Source: Microbacterium oleivorans (GTDB taxonomy: Bacteria > Actinomycetota > Actinomycetes > Actinomycetales > Microbacteriaceae). From it: DNA of 64,000 bases. Under the pieces are notes generated by a model. The model saw only the letters and a list, made by a program, of their open reading frames with translations. It searched no databases and had not been told where the DNA came from. The first letter of the stretch is position 1. The number at the start of each line of letters is the position of its first letter. A program made the translations under genes and the position numbers. The DNA is taken from contig NZ_LSTV01000001.1 of the NCBI RefSeq assembly GCF_001644225.1, positions 1,304,005 through 1,368,004 on the forward strand, written 5' to 3'. This document shows, one piece after another, positions 52,449 to 61,852 of the stretch.

Positions 52449-53065
52449 CGGATGGTCTCTCCTTCGAATCCCGCGGAGCCGTCGTCCAGCAGCGGGGAGA
52501 TGGGGGGCAGCTCGTCGAGGGAGTTGATCCCCAGGTGTCCGAGCAGCGCGTCGGTGGTGCGGTAGTTGATGGCGCCCGTCTCGGGGTCGGTGAACGCCTC
52601 GGTGATGAGGCCGCGCGCGAGGAGCGTCCGGACGACGGAGTCGACGTTAACGGCGCGGATCGAGGCGACCTGACTGCGCGACACGGGCTGCTTGTAGGCG
52701 ATGACGGCGAGGGTCTCGAGCGCGGCCTGCGACAGCCGCGACGGCGCCTGACCGTTGACGAACTCGGCGACCAGGTCGTCGTGCTCCTCGCGGACGTAGA
52801 ACCGCCAGCCCCCGCCGACCTCGCGCAGCTCGAAGCCGCGGCGCGGCCCCGACCGTTCCCCGTCGTAGTCGGCGACGAGCTCCTCGATCGCCCGGCGGAC
52901 CGAAGCGACGGGCGCACCGACGGCCGCCGCGAGCGAGACGAGGCTCTGCGGCTCGTCGACGATCATGAGGATCGCCTCGAGACGCCGCGCGATGTCGGCG
53001 GGCTCCTGCGAACGGGGCGGCGCCTCGGCCTCGGCGGCGTCGACGCCGGCGGTGTCATCGGTCAT
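52445..53065 (-). CDS. scpB: Segregation and condensation protein B
   Basis: ScpB is the winged-helix kite subunit of the SMC-ScpAB condensin complex. The 206-aa protein reads IARRLEAILMIVDEPQSLVSLAAAVGAPVASVRRAIEELVADY and then GWRFYVREEHDDLVAEFVNGQAPSRLSQAALETLAVIAYKQPVSRSQVASIRAVNVDSVVRTLLARGLI, with a final YRTTDALLGHLGINSLDELP. All are typical. It overlaps scpA by 11 nt and rluB by 4 nt. Confidence 0.95.
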   Translation of the reverse strand: MTDDTAGVDAAEAEAPPRSQEPADIARRLEAILMIVDEPQSLVSLAAAVGAPVASVRRAIEELVADYDGERSGPRRGFELREVGGGWRFYVREEHDDLVAEFVNGQAPSRLSQAALETLAVIAYKQPVSRSQVASIRAVNVDSVVRTLLARGLITEAFTDPETGAINYRTTDALLGHLGINSLDELPPISPLLDDGSAGFEGETIR

Positions 53066-53909
53066 AGTCGGCTCCCAGGGTGGCGAGGTTCTCTTCGGAC
53101 CACCGCTCGGCGGTCCAGCGCAGGGTCAGCTCCCCCAGCGGCTCGAGCTGCTCGAACGAGAGCGCGGCGTGGCGGTAGAGCTCGAGGACGGCGATGAAGC
53201 GCGCGACGACGACGCCGGTCTGCGTCACCCCGGCGACGAGGTCGCGGAAGTTGAGCTGGCCCGCGTCGCGCAGCAGCGTCACCACGACGGCGGCCTGCTC
53301 GCGGATCGACACGAGCGGAGCGTGCAGGTGGTCGAGGCCGACGTGCGGGATCTCCTTCGGCGCGAAGGCGAGCATGGCTGTGGCGGCGAAGTCCTCGGGC
53401 GACAGCGTCCAGACGAGTTCGGGAACCGCCCGGCGGTGCTTCTCGTCGAGCCGCACGGCACGCGTGTGACGTTTGCCCTCGCGCTCGAGGCAGCGCGCGA
53501 ACCACGCCGACACCTCCTTGAACGCGCGGTACTGCAGCAGACGCGCGAACAGCAGGTCGCGCGCCTCGAGGAGGGCGACCGATTCGGCATCCACCAGTTC
53601 GCCCTGCGGCAGCAGCCCCGCGACCTTCATGTCGAGCAGCGTCGCCGCGACGACGAGGAACTCGGATGCCTGATCGAGCTCGGCGTCGTCGTCGAGGCCC
53701 TTCAGGTAGGAGATGAACTCGTCGGTCACCTTGCTGAGCGAGACCTCGGTGATGTCGAGCTCGTGCTTCGAGATCAGGGTCAGCAGCAGGTCGAAGGGAC
53801 CGTCGAAGTTGCCGAGGGAGACGCGGAACCGGTCGCCGCCGGTCTCGGTCGTGTCCGCCTCGGAGGGCGCGGCGTCGGCGTCCGGGACGTCCTCAGGCGA
53901 CGGCGCCAC
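53055..53909 (-). CDS. scpA: Segregation and condensation protein A
   Basis: ScpA is the kleisin that bridges SMC heads. The 284-aa protein has the N-terminal kleisin motif FRVSLGNFDGPFDLLLTLISKHELDITEVSLSKVTDEFISYL and a C-terminal winged helix (VVARFIAVLELYRHAALSFEQLEPLGELTLRWT). The GTG at 53909 lies 17 nt inside parA, giving a short acidic leader (APSPEDVPDADAAPSEAD) before the domain; the longer in-frame extension would be antisense-like in composition. Confidence 0.93.
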   Translation of the reverse strand: MAPSPEDVPDADAAPSEADTTETGGDRFRVSLGNFDGPFDLLLTLISKHELDITEVSLSKVTDEFISYLKGLDDDAELDQASEFLVVAATLLDMKVAGLLPQGELVDAESVALLEARDLLFARLLQYRAFKEVSAWFARCLEREGKRHTRAVRLDEKHRRAVPELVWTLSPEDFAATAMLAFAPKEIPHVGLDHLHAPLVSIREQAAVVVTLLRDAGQLNFRDLVAGVTQTGVVVARFIAVLELYRHAALSFEQLEPLGELTLRWTAERWSEENLATLGADYDR

Positions 53910-54798
53910 GGGCGACCAGCTCCCGCGCGAGGCGCAGGTACGCCTGGGCGGCGGAGTGCTCGGGGGCGAATTTCGTGATCGGCACACCGGCGACCGAGGC
54001 GTCGGGGAACTTCACCGTGCGGCCGATCACGGTCTCGAGCACGTCGTCGCCGAACGCATCGACGACCCGCTCGAGGACCTCGCGCGAGTGCAGCGTGCGC
54101 GGGTCGTACATCGTGGCGAGCACACCGTCGAGCTGGATGGCGGGGTTCAGCCGGTCACGCACCTTGTCGATGGTCTCGATGAGCAGTGCGACGCCGCGGA
54201 GCGCGAAGAACTCGCACTCGAGCGGGATGAGCACGCCGTGGCTCGCGGTCAGCGCGTTGACGGTGAGCAGCCCGAGCGAGGGCTGGCAGTCGATGAGGAT
54301 GACGTCGTAGTCCCCGGCGACCTTGCGCAGGACGCGGGCGAGGATCGTCTCGCGGGCGACCTCGTTGACGAGGTGCACCTCGGCAGCCGACAGATCGATG
54401 TTGGCGGGGAGGATGTCGAGACCGTCGACGGACGTCGAGACGATGACCTCGTTCGGGTCGCGCTTCGGGTCGAGCAGCAGGTCGTAGATCGTCGCGGTCT
54501 CGTGCGTCTGCACGCCGAGCCCGGCCGACAGCGCGCCCTGCGGGTCGAAGTCGACCGCCAGCACGCGGCGACCGTACGACGCGAGACCGGCCGCCAGGTT
54601 GATGGTGGTCGTCGTCTTGCCGACGCCGCCCTTCTGGTTGCACAGCGAGATGATACGCGCGGGCCCGTGGCCGTCGAGCTTCGGCGGGGTCGGGAAGCCG
54701 TGGTACGGACGTCCCGTCGGCCCCATCGGGGTGTCGGTCGCCGAACCCGCCGCCGTCGATGCGCCGGTGGCCTCCGCCGTGCTCCGCTTGCTCGCCAC
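53893..54798 (-). CDS. ParA/Soj-type chromosome partitioning ATPase
   Basis: The 301-aa protein carries an unstructured N-terminus (about 45 residues) followed by RIISLCNQKGGVGKTTTTINLAAGLASYGRRVLAVDFDPQGALSAGLG (deviant Walker A) and DVILIDCQPSLGLLTVNALTAS. It matches the ParA-like Rv1708 that heads the scpA-scpB operon in mycobacteria. No ParB is adjacent, so it is probably not the oriC ParA. The GTG at 54798 has AGGAG just upstream. It is the first gene of an operon that runs to der. Confidence 0.93.
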   Translation of the reverse strand: MASKRSTAEATGASTAAGSATDTPMGPTGRPYHGFPTPPKLDGHGPARIISLCNQKGGVGKTTTTINLAAGLASYGRRVLAVDFDPQGALSAGLGVQTHETATIYDLLLDPKRDPNEVIVSTSVDGLDILPANIDLSAAEVHLVNEVARETILARVLRKVAGDYDVILIDCQPSLGLLTVNALTASHGVLIPLECEFFALRGVALLIETIDKVRDRLNPAIQLDGVLATMYDPRTLHSREVLERVVDAFGDDVLETVIGRTVKFPDASVAGVPITKFAPEHSAAQAYLRLARELVARGAVA

Positions 54799-54827
54799 TG
54801 ATCTCCTGCCTTCGCCGTGCTCACCCG

Positions 54828-54833
54828 AGTCTA
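54828..54833 (-). promoter_or_regulatory. -10 element of the parA-scpA-scpB-rluB-tyrA-cmk-der operon
   Basis: TAGACT on the minus strand lies 29 nt before the GTG of parA, leaving room for a leader with AGGAG. Confidence 0.6.
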
Positions 54834-54888
54834 GTCACCGCCGCGGCCCCGACGAGGGAGCGACTCCCCCGCGGAGCGTGACCCGGGT

Positions 54889-55812
54889 TCAGCGGGCGCG
54901 CGGGTGCGACGTGAGGTACACGTCGCGCAGCGCGTCGACCGTGACGTGGGTGTAGATCTGCGTCGTCGCGACGGAGGCGTGGCCGAGCAGCTCCTGCACG
55001 ACTCGGACGTCGGCGCCGCCCTGCAGCAGGTGGGTCGCGAACGAGTGCCGCAGCGTGTGCGGTGAGACGTGCGCGGTGATGTTCGCGCGTTCCGCCGCCT
55101 GCTGGATCACGAGCCACGCGCTCTGCCGCGACAGGGGCGCGCCGCGCGCACCCAGGAACGCGCGCGGCGTCGCCCGGCCGCGCCGGGAGAGCTCGGGTCG
55201 CGCCCGGGTCAGGTACGCATCGACCGACGCCCGCGCGTACGACCCGACCGGCACGACCCGCTCCTTCGACCCCTTACCCCGCACCCGCAGCACCTCGCCG
55301 TTCCGGAGGTCGTCGACGTCGAGGTCGACGATCTCCGACACCCGTGCGCCGGTCGCGTACAGCAGCTCGAGCAGCGCCCGATCGCGGAGGCCGATGAGCT
55401 CGCCCGGTGCGGCGTCCTCGGGCGCGGGCCCGGCGGCATCCAACAGCCGGATCACGTCGTCGACCGGCAGCGCCTTCGGCAGGCGCATCGGCGCCTTCGG
55501 GGGTCGCAGCCGGCTCGTCGGATCCTCCGTCGCGATCCCCTCGCGGGCGAGGAAACGATGGAAGCTGCGGACGGCGGACTGCAGGCGGGCGAGAGAGGTG
55601 GATGCCGGGGGCGGATCGGATGCCGCCCGCTCGGACGCGAACCTCGTGACGAGCTCGGTGGTCACCGCATCGGTGTCCTCGACGTCGTGCGAGGCGAGCC
55701 AGTCGAGGTAACCCGCGAGGTCACGCCGGTAGGCGGCCACCGTGTGCGCGGACAGACCGCGCTCGATCGTGATGTGCCGGAGGAACGCGTCGACGGCGCG
55801 CGCGAGCCTCAC
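54889..55812 (-). CDS. xerD: Site-specific tyrosine recombinase XerD
   Basis: XerD resolves chromosome dimers at dif. The 307-aa protein has an N-terminal SAM-like core-binding domain ([30 protein letters not shown]) and a catalytic domain with the conserved Arg in [19 protein letters not shown], Lys in [11 protein letters not shown], HxxR in [29 protein letters not shown] and the nucleophilic Tyr in TTQIYTHV (about 288). The GTG at 55812 follows the NUDIX stop by 6 nt. Confidence 0.95.
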   Translation of the reverse strand: MRLARAVDAFLRHITIERGLSAHTVAAYRRDLAGYLDWLASHDVEDTDAVTTELVTRFASERAASDPPPASTSLARLQSAVRSFHRFLAREGIATEDPTSRLRPPKAPMRLPKALPVDDVIRLLDAAGPAPEDAAPGELIGLRDRALLELLYATGARVSEIVDLDVDDLRNGEVLRVRGKGSKERVVPVGSYARASVDAYLTRARPELSRRGRATPRAFLGARGAPLSRQSAWLVIQQAAERANITAHVSPHTLRHSFATHLLQGGADVRVVQELLGHASVATTQIYTHVTVDALRDVYLTSHPRAR

Positions 55813-55818
55813 GGGTTC

Positions 55819-56469
55819 TCAGTCCTGCGGTCGGTCCGCGCCCACGGGGCGCGATCGCCCCGGCCAGGGAGCGTCCGGCGCACCGAGCGTCGTCCAGTCG
55901 CGTGCGTGACCGGCAGCGGCGGCGAGGGCGGCGACGACGAGCGACGGGTTCTGCAGCCGGCGCGCGAGGACCGCGTCCACGACCTCGTCGAGGGGCACCC
56001 ACCGCACCTCGATGTCGGCCTCCTCGTCGGTGCGGGCGAACGCCTCGGGCGCGTCGGCGAGGCCACGGGCGAGGTAGATGCGGATCGCCTCGTCGCTCCC
56101 GCCGGGGCTCGTGAAGAAGTCGGACAGCACGTTCCACTGCTGAGCGGTGAGATCGGCCTCCTCGGCGAGCTCGCGCTTGGCTGCCTCGAGGGGGTCCTCC
56201 CCCGGCACGTCGAGGAGGCCCGCCGGGATCTCCCAGTCGCGGAACCCGACGGGATGCCGGTACTGCCGGATCAGCAGCACACGGCCCTCCTCGTCGAGAG
56301 CGAGCACGGCGACCGCGCCGGTGTGGTCGACGTACTCCCGCACGATCGTCCCGTCGCCGTAGGTGAACTCGTCGCGGCGCAGGTTCCAGACGCGGCCTTC
56401 GTAGACCGTGTCGCTGCGGGTCACCGTGACGGCGACGGCGTCGTCCTGGAGGGCGGCGGCATCCGTCAC
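55819..56469 (-). CDS. NUDIX hydrolase (ADP-ribose pyrophosphatase-like)
   Basis: The 216-aa protein has the NUDIX box GLLDVPGEDPLEAAKRELAEEADL (about 93-116, with REL.EEA) preceded by VLLIRQYRHPVGFRDWEIPAG, the form seen in ADP-ribose pyrophosphatases. It lies between pyrG and xerD as Rv1700 does in mycobacteria. It probably splits ADP-ribose to AMP and ribose 5-phosphate. The GTG at 56469 begins 3 nt after the pyrG stop. Confidence 0.92.
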   Translation of the reverse strand: MTDAAALQDDAVAVTVTRSDTVYEGRVWNLRRDEFTYGDGTIVREYVDHTGAVAVLALDEEGRVLLIRQYRHPVGFRDWEIPAGLLDVPGEDPLEAAKRELAEEADLTAQQWNVLSDFFTSPGGSDEAIRIYLARGLADAPEAFARTDEEADIEVRWVPLDEVVDAVLARRLQNPSLVVAALAAAAGHARDWTTLGAPDAPWPGRSRPVGADRPQD

Positions 56470-56472
56470 GGG

Positions 56473-58173
56473 TCAGTCCTCGTTCTCGACGTCGAACAGC
56501 TCGCTCGCGCGGTGCCGCTCGAGAGCGGCGGCGATGAGGCCGCGGAACAGCGGGTTGGCCTCGGTCGGACGCGAGCGGAGCTCGGGGTGCGCCTGAGTCG
56601 CGATGTAGTACGGGTGCACGTCTCGCGGCAGCTCGACGTACTCGACGAGGTCGAGGTCGGGGTTGAGGCCCGAGAACCACAGGCCCGCATCCGCGATCTG
56701 CCGGCGGTAGGCGTTGTTGACCTCGTAGCGGTGGCGGTGACGCTCGGTGGCGCGGTTCGATCCGTACAGCTCGGCCGCGAGCGATCCTTCGGCCAGCGCG
56801 GCCTCGTACAGGCCGAGGCGCATGGTGCCGCCCATGTCGCCGCGGTCGAGGATGTCGACCTGCTCGGCCATCGTCGCGATGACCGGGTGCGGGGTGTCGG
56901 GGTCGAACTCGCTCGACGAGGCGCCCTCGATGCCGGCGACGTGGCGGGCGTACTCGATCACCATGCACTGCAGGCCGAGGCAGATGCCGAGCGTCGGCAG
57001 GCCCTGCTCGCGGGCGAACTTCAGGGCGCCCAGCTTGCCCTCGATGCCGCGGATGCCGAAGCCGCCGGGGATCACGATGCCGTCGACGGCCGACAGCGCC
57101 TTCGCGGCGCCTTCGGGCGTCTCGCACAGGTCCGAGGGGATCCACACGATCTGGACCTTCGTCTCCTGCGCGAAACCGCCGGCCTTCAGCGCCTCGGTGA
57201 CCGAGAGGTAGGCGTCGGGCAGGTCGATGTACTTGCCGACGAGGCCGACGGTGACCTCGTGCTTGGGGTTGTGGACGGCGTTCAGGACCTTGTTCCAGCG
57301 GGTCCAGTCGATGTCGCCCGCCTTCGCGCCGAGGCCGAGGCGGCGGACGATGTAGGCGTCGAGGCCCTGATCGCTCAGCGTCGAGGGGATGTCGTAGATG
57401 CTCGGCAGGTCGACGGTGTTGATCACCGCGTCCTCGTCGACGTCGCACATGAGCGCGATCTTGCGCTTGTTGGACTCCGTCACCGGGCGGTCGCTGCGCA
57501 GGACCAGGGCATCGGGCTGGATGCCGATGGAGCGCAGCATCGCGACCGAGTGCTGCGTGGGCTTGGTCTTCTGCTCCCCCGAGGCGCCCATGAAGGGCAC
57601 GAGCGAGACGTGAACGAAGAAGACGTTGTCGCGGCCGAGCTCGTGGCGGATCTGCCGCGCCGACTCGATGAACGGCTGCGACTCGATGTCACCGACGGTG
57701 CCGCCGACCTCGGTGATGATGACGTCGGGGCGGGGCTCTTCGCTCGCCTGCAGCCGCATCCGGCGCTTGATCTCGTCGGAGATGTGCGGGATGACCTGGA
57801 CGGTGTCGCCGAGGTACTCGCCGCGGCGCTCCTTGGCGATGACCTCGGAGTAGATCTGACCGGTCGTGACGTTGGCCGCCTGGCTCAGCTCGATGTCGAG
57901 GAAGCGCTCGTAGTGGCCGATGTCGAGGTCGGTCTCGGCGCCGTCGTCGGTGACGAAGACCTCACCGTGCTGGAACGGGTTCATCGTCCCCGGGTCGACG
58001 TTCAGATACGGGTCGAGCTTCTGCATGACGACGCGCAGGCCGCGAGCGGTGAGCAGGTTGCCGAGGCTGGCGGCGGTCAGGCCCTTGCCGAGAGACGAAA
58101 CGACACCACCCGTCACGAAGATGTGCTTGGTGATGTCGTTGTTTTTGCGTCCCGCGCCCGAAGAGTCCGTCAC
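56473..58173 (-). CDS. pyrG: CTP synthase
   Basis: This enzyme makes CTP from UTP, ATP and glutamine. The 566-aa protein has the synthetase domain ([66 protein letters not shown]) and a C-terminal glutaminase ([23 protein letters not shown] with the Cys nucleophile, and a final His-Glu in [22 protein letters not shown]). The GTG at 58173 has TAGAGT 8 nt upstream. The M. tuberculosis neighbours Rv1697-Rv1698 between recN and pyrG are absent. Confidence 0.97.
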   Translation of the reverse strand: MTDSSGAGRKNNDITKHIFVTGGVVSSLGKGLTAASLGNLLTARGLRVVMQKLDPYLNVDPGTMNPFQHGEVFVTDDGAETDLDIGHYERFLDIELSQAANVTTGQIYSEVIAKERRGEYLGDTVQVIPHISDEIKRRMRLQASEEPRPDVIITEVGGTVGDIESQPFIESARQIRHELGRDNVFFVHVSLVPFMGASGEQKTKPTQHSVAMLRSIGIQPDALVLRSDRPVTESNKRKIALMCDVDEDAVINTVDLPSIYDIPSTLSDQGLDAYIVRRLGLGAKAGDIDWTRWNKVLNAVHNPKHEVTVGLVGKYIDLPDAYLSVTEALKAGGFAQETKVQIVWIPSDLCETPEGAAKALSAVDGIVIPGGFGIRGIEGKLGALKFAREQGLPTLGICLGLQCMVIEYARHVAGIEGASSSEFDPDTPHPVIATMAEQVDILDRGDMGGTMRLGLYEAALAEGSLAAELYGSNRATERHRHRYEVNNAYRRQIADAGLWFSGLNPDLDLVEYVELPRDVHPYYIATQAHPELRSRPTEANPLFRGLIAAALERHRASELFDVENED

Positions 58174-58181
58174 GGGCTTTC

Positions 58182-58187
58182 ACTCTA
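58182..58187 (-). promoter_or_regulatory. -10 element of pyrG (leaderless or nearly so)
   Basis: TAGAGT ends 8 nt before the GTG at 58173, in the 58-bp gap after recN. Confidence 0.55.
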
Positions 58188-58231
58188 TCAGCCCCGTCGG
58201 GTGCCCCGCCCGGAGTGCGCGCGGGTGTCGC

Positions 58232-59926
58232 TCAGCGGGCGCGGCCGAGCGCGAGGAGTTCGCGCGCGTGGTCGAGCGCGACCTCCGAGTCGGCCATGCC
58301 CGAGAGCAGTCGCGCCATTTCGGCGGCGCGATCCTCGCCCTCGAGCCGCCGCACGCTCGACGCCGTCACCGACCCGTCGCTGGCCTTGACGACAGAGAGG
58401 TGGTTGCCGGCGAACGCGGCGACCTGGGCGAGATGGGTGACGGCGATCACCTGGCTCGTCTCCGCGAGCTTCGCGAGCCGGCGGCCGACCTCGATCGCCG
58501 CGGCGCCGCCGATGCCGGCATCCACCTCGTCGAAGACGAAGGTCGGAACCGGGTCCGTTGCGGCGATGACGACCTCGATGGCCAGCATGACCCGGCTGAG
58601 CTCACCGCCGGACGCGCCGCGCGCGACGGGGCGGGGCGACGCGCCCGGATGCGGCGCGAGCTGGATCGTGACGACGTCGCGACCGTGGGCGGCCTCGGGG
58701 CCGGGCTCGACGGCGACGGTCACGGTGGCGTCGGGCAGGGCGAGGTGACGGAGCTCGTCGGTGACCGCCTCCCCCAGACGGGATGCCGCCGCTCGCCGCG
58801 CGTCGGTCAGCTCCGTCGCGCGCGCGTCGAGCTCATCGCGCAGCCGGTCCCGTTCGGCCGTCAGCCGGTCGATGCGGTCGCCGTCGTCGTCGAGCTCGGC
58901 CAGGCGCGCAGAGCCGGAGGCGAGCAGTTCGAGGGCCGCCTCGAGCGAGCCGTGCACGCGGACGAGTCCGTTCAGGGCCGCCCGGCGCTCCTCGACGGCC
59001 GCGAGTTCGTGGGGGCCACCTTCGTCGAGGTCGGCGAGGTAGCCGCTCAGCTCGCCCGCGACGTCGGCGACGCGGTACCCGAGCTCCTCGATGACGGCGG
59101 CGTGAGCGCGCAGCGCCTCGTCGGCCCCGGCCGCGCGCTCGAGCGCGCGGCGCGCCTCGGCGAGCAGCCCCTGCACGTCGGGCAGATCGTCCTCGTTCGA
59201 CAGCGCGGCGTGCGCCGTCGCCGCCGCCAGGCGCAGCTCCTCGGCGTTGGCGAGGCGCTCGGCGCGCTGCGCGAGCTCCGTGTCCTCACCGGGCTGGGGG
59301 TCGACCGCCTCGATGTCCGCGATCGCGGCGCGCAACTCCTCCGCCTCGCGGACGCGAGCACCCTGTTCGGTCGTCAGGGTCTCGAGGTCTGCGGCGGCGG
59401 TGCGCCAGGCATCCCACACCGCGCGGTAACGCTCCTGCGCCTCGGCGACCGGAGCGCCGCCGAACCGGTCGAGCGCCTCGCGCTGCGCGGCGGCCGACGT
59501 GAGCCGCAGCTGATCGGACTGACCGTGGACGACGACGAGCTGGTCCGCGAGGTCGGCGAGCACGCCGGCCGGAGCGGTGCGGCCGCCGACGGTCGCGCGG
59601 CTGCGGCCCTCGCTCGAGAGCGTGCGTCCGAGGTAGAGCTCGGCGCGGCCGTCCCCGAGGGGTTCGATGTCGCCCCCGGCATCCCGCACCCGTTCGACGA
59701 CGGGTCCGTCCTCGGGCACGATCCACACGCCGTCGACCGCAGCCTGCTCGGCACCGGCGCGGACCGCGCCGGAATCGGCTCGCTGGCCGAGCAGCAGGCC
59801 GAGGCCCGTGACGACCATCGTCTTGCCGGCGCCGGTCTCACCGGTGATCGCGGTGAAGCCGGGACCGATCGGCAGGGTCGCCCCCGCGATGACCCCGAGG
59901 TCGCGGAGGCGGATCTGCTCGATCAC
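58232..59926 (-). CDS. recN: DNA repair protein RecN
   Basis: This SMC-like ATPase acts in double-strand-break repair. The 564-aa protein starts VIEQIRLRDLGVIAGATLPIGPGFTAITGETGAGKTMVVTGLGLLLG (Walker A, about 28-36). It has a long coiled-coil middle, then ARGASGGELSRVMLAIEVVIA (signature) and TFVFDEVDAGIGGAAAIEVGRRLAKLA (Walker B). The GTG at 59926 overlaps the nadK stop (GTGA). Upstream in-frame sequence is within nadK. Confidence 0.95.
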   Translation of the reverse strand: MIEQIRLRDLGVIAGATLPIGPGFTAITGETGAGKTMVVTGLGLLLGQRADSGAVRAGAEQAAVDGVWIVPEDGPVVERVRDAGGDIEPLGDGRAELYLGRTLSSEGRSRATVGGRTAPAGVLADLADQLVVVHGQSDQLRLTSAAAQREALDRFGGAPVAEAQERYRAVWDAWRTAAADLETLTTEQGARVREAEELRAAIADIEAVDPQPGEDTELAQRAERLANAEELRLAAATAHAALSNEDDLPDVQGLLAEARRALERAAGADEALRAHAAVIEELGYRVADVAGELSGYLADLDEGGPHELAAVEERRAALNGLVRVHGSLEAALELLASGSARLAELDDDGDRIDRLTAERDRLRDELDARATELTDARRAAASRLGEAVTDELRHLALPDATVTVAVEPGPEAAHGRDVVTIQLAPHPGASPRPVARGASGGELSRVMLAIEVVIAATDPVPTFVFDEVDAGIGGAAAIEVGRRLAKLAETSQVIAVTHLAQVAAFAGNHLSVVKASDGSVTASSVRRLEGEDRAAEMARLLSGMADSEVALDHARELLALGRAR

Positions 59927-60843
59927 GGCGTCGCCTCCGTGGCACCCCGCCAGCCCGCGACGGGCAGCTGGAACTTGCGGACGAGCCGATCGGTGAAGAC
60001 CGACGGATGCAGTCGCGCGAGGCGCACGGGTCGCGTGGACCGTCGCACCACGACCCGCGCTCCCGGCGGCAGGTCGTGCGAGCGGCGGCCGTCGCTCCAC
60101 AGCACGGCGCGGCCCTGGTTACGCTCGAGGACGTCGATCGACACGGAGGTCTCGGGTCCCAGCACGACCGGCCGCGCGAACAGCGCGTGCGCCGACAACG
60201 GCACGAGGCACAGCGCCTGCACCGACGGCCAGACGACGGGTCCGCCGGCCGAGAAGTTGTACGCCGTCGAGCCCGTCGGGGTCGCGACGACGACGCCGTC
60301 GCAGCCGAACGACGACAGCGGACGACCGTCGATCTCGATCATCACCTCGAGCATGCGCTCCCGGGACGCTTTCTCGACCGTCGCCTCGTTGAGCGCCCAG
60401 GTCCGGTACACGACAGCGTCCTGCGCGTCGCGCACCTCGACCGACAGCGTCATCCGCTCGTGGATCTCGTAATCGCGCGCGAGCGCACGACCGATCGCCT
60501 CGTCGATGTCGTCCGCCTCGAGTTCGGCGAGGAAGCCGACGTGCCCCATGTTGACGCCCAGGATCGGGACGGATGCCGCGCGCACCAGCTCGGCCGCGCG
60601 CAGGATCGTGCCGTCGCCGCCCAGGACGATCGCGACCTCGATGTCGGTGACGTCGACGCCGCCCTCGCCCAGGACCGCCGTGTCGAGGTCGCCGAGGACC
60701 GCCGCGAGTTCCGGATCGTCGCCGGGGAGGACGGGCTGCAGACCGGCCTCGTGCACGGCGGCGACGACGCGCCGCGCGCCCTCGACGGTGTTCTCCCGCA
60801 GCGCGTGCGCCACCACGAGGATGTTGCGCGTCGCGTCGGTCAT
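59923..60843 (-). CDS. nadK: NAD kinase
   Basis: This enzyme phosphorylates NAD to NADP. The 306-aa protein has the GGDGT motif in VAIVLGGDGTILRAAELV (about 74), NMGHVGFLAELE, and the C-terminal VVVATPTGSTAYNFSAGGPVVWP substrate loop. The ATG at 60843 overlaps the tlyA stop (ATGA); upstream in-frame ATGs are inside tlyA. Confidence 0.96.
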   Translation of the reverse strand: MTDATRNILVVAHALRENTVEGARRVVAAVHEAGLQPVLPGDDPELAAVLGDLDTAVLGEGGVDVTDIEVAIVLGGDGTILRAAELVRAASVPILGVNMGHVGFLAELEADDIDEAIGRALARDYEIHERMTLSVEVRDAQDAVVYRTWALNEATVEKASRERMLEVMIEIDGRPLSSFGCDGVVVATPTGSTAYNFSAGGPVVWPSVQALCLVPLSAHALFARPVVLGPETSVSIDVLERNQGRAVLWSDGRRSHDLPPGARVVVRRSTRPVRLARLHPSVFTDRLVRKFQLPVAGWRGATEATP

Positions 60844-61646
60844 GCGGCTCCCGCCAGTCGGTTCACGGTGTCCAACCATTGTGTCGGATTCGCGTCGTCG
60901 GTCGTCCCGGGACGCAGGTGGATGAGGAACTCCCGGTTGCCGTGGGTGCCCGCGATCGGCGACGCGATGACGCCGTGCGTGCCGAGACCGGCGTCCCACG
61001 CCGACCAGAGGACGGTCGCGACGGCATCCGCTCGGCGCCCGGCATCCGTCACCAGTCCTTCCCGCACGCCCGTGCGGCCGACCTCGAACTGGGGCTTCAC
61101 GAGCAGGACGAGATCGGCGTCGGGCGCGCAGACCGCCGCCGCAGCCGGCAGGACGTGGGTGAGGGAGATGAACGAGAGGTCGCCCGTGACGAGCGAGGGG
61201 ACGTCGGCGGCGCCGGCCGCCTCGGTGAGCGACGCGGCGGTCATGTGCCGCACGTTGAACCCCTCGACCGCGACGACCTCGGGAAGGGCGGCGATCTCGG
61301 CGGCGAGCTGGCCGTGTCCGACGTCGACGGCCAGCACGCGGACGGCTCCCCGTTCGACGAGTACCTGCGTGAATCCGCCCGTCGACGCACCCATGTCGAG
61401 CGCGACCCGCCCTCGCGGGTCGACGGCGAACGCGTCGAGCGCCGCGATCAGCTTGTGCGCGGCGCGACTGACGTAGTGATCGGATGCCGCGACCTCGATC
61501 AGCTGATCGTCACCGACCTTGACCGACGACTTCACGACCGGCTGACCGTCGACACTCACGAGACCGGCGTCGATGAGCTGCGCCGCGTGCGTGCGCGAGC
61601 GTGCGAGTCCGCGGGCGGCGACGGCCGCGTCGAGACGGGTCGTCAT
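60840..61646 (-). CDS. tlyA: 16S/23S rRNA (cytidine-2'-O)-methyltransferase TlyA
   Basis: TlyA 2'-O-methylates 16S and 23S rRNA. In mycobacteria its loss confers capreomycin resistance. The 268-aa protein has an N-terminal S4 domain (RLDAAVAARGLARSRTHAAQLIDAGLVSVDGQPVVK) and an FtsJ-like methyltransferase (ALDMGASTGGFTQVLVERGAVRVLAVDVGHGQL; VTGDLSFISLTHVLPA; LLVKPQFEVGR). The ATG overlaps the stop of the 54-aa gene (ATGA). Confidence 0.95.
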   Translation of the reverse strand: MTTRLDAAVAARGLARSRTHAAQLIDAGLVSVDGQPVVKSSVKVGDDQLIEVAASDHYVSRAAHKLIAALDAFAVDPRGRVALDMGASTGGFTQVLVERGAVRVLAVDVGHGQLAAEIAALPEVVAVEGFNVRHMTAASLTEAAGAADVPSLVTGDLSFISLTHVLPAAAAVCAPDADLVLLVKPQFEVGRTGVREGLVTDAGRRADAVATVLWSAWDAGLGTHGVIASPIAGTHGNREFLIHLRPGTTDDANPTQWLDTVNRLAGAA

Positions 61647-61807
61647 GCGTGGGTGTCGCGCGGGCCCGACTCGAGGCGCTTCGCCAGCTCGTCGTGCAGG
61701 AGCGCGTAGGCGGCGGCCCGTTCGGCGAGGGGCTGATCCTCGATGACCTCGAGCGTCGAGAGCAGGTCTTCGCGGCGGACCGGACCGTCAGCGGCATCCA
61801 TCGACAT
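61643..61807 (-). CDS. Small conserved protein (Rv1693-position), 54 aa
   Basis: The short gene encodes MSMDAADGPVRREDLLSTL, then EVIEDQPLAERAAAYALLHD and a Lys/Arg-containing C-terminal helix ending DTHA. It appears to be two amphipathic helices. It lies between the HAD phosphatase and tlyA, the position of Rv1693 in M. tuberculosis, and overlaps the tlyA start by 4 nt. TAGGGT (61820-61815) ends 7 nt before the ATG, so this is the promoter-proximal gene of a leaderless tlyA-nadK-recN operon. Function unknown. Confidence 0.8.
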   Translation of the reverse strand: MSMDAADGPVRREDLLSTLEVIEDQPLAERAAAYALLHDELAKRLESGPRDTHA

Positions 61808-61814
61808 GCGTCCC

Positions 61815-61820
61815 ACCCTA
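61815..61820 (-). promoter_or_regulatory. -10 element of the tlyA operon (leaderless)
   Basis: TAGGGT ends 7 nt before the ATG at 61807, in the 45-bp gap after the HAD gene. Confidence 0.6.
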
Positions 61821-61852
61821 CGCGGCGCGACGGCTGCCGCGGGCGGGCGCGC

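Noticed and set aside
54889-55812. XerD as a mobile-element integrase
   Set aside because: Length, motifs and the pyrG-NUDIX-xerD-parA-scpA order identify the housekeeping recombinase.
55069-58389. A 1106-codon open frame antisense to xerD, NUDIX and pyrG
   Set aside because: It crosses several convincingly identified genes on the other strand, and its translation is compositionally biased without recognisable motifs.
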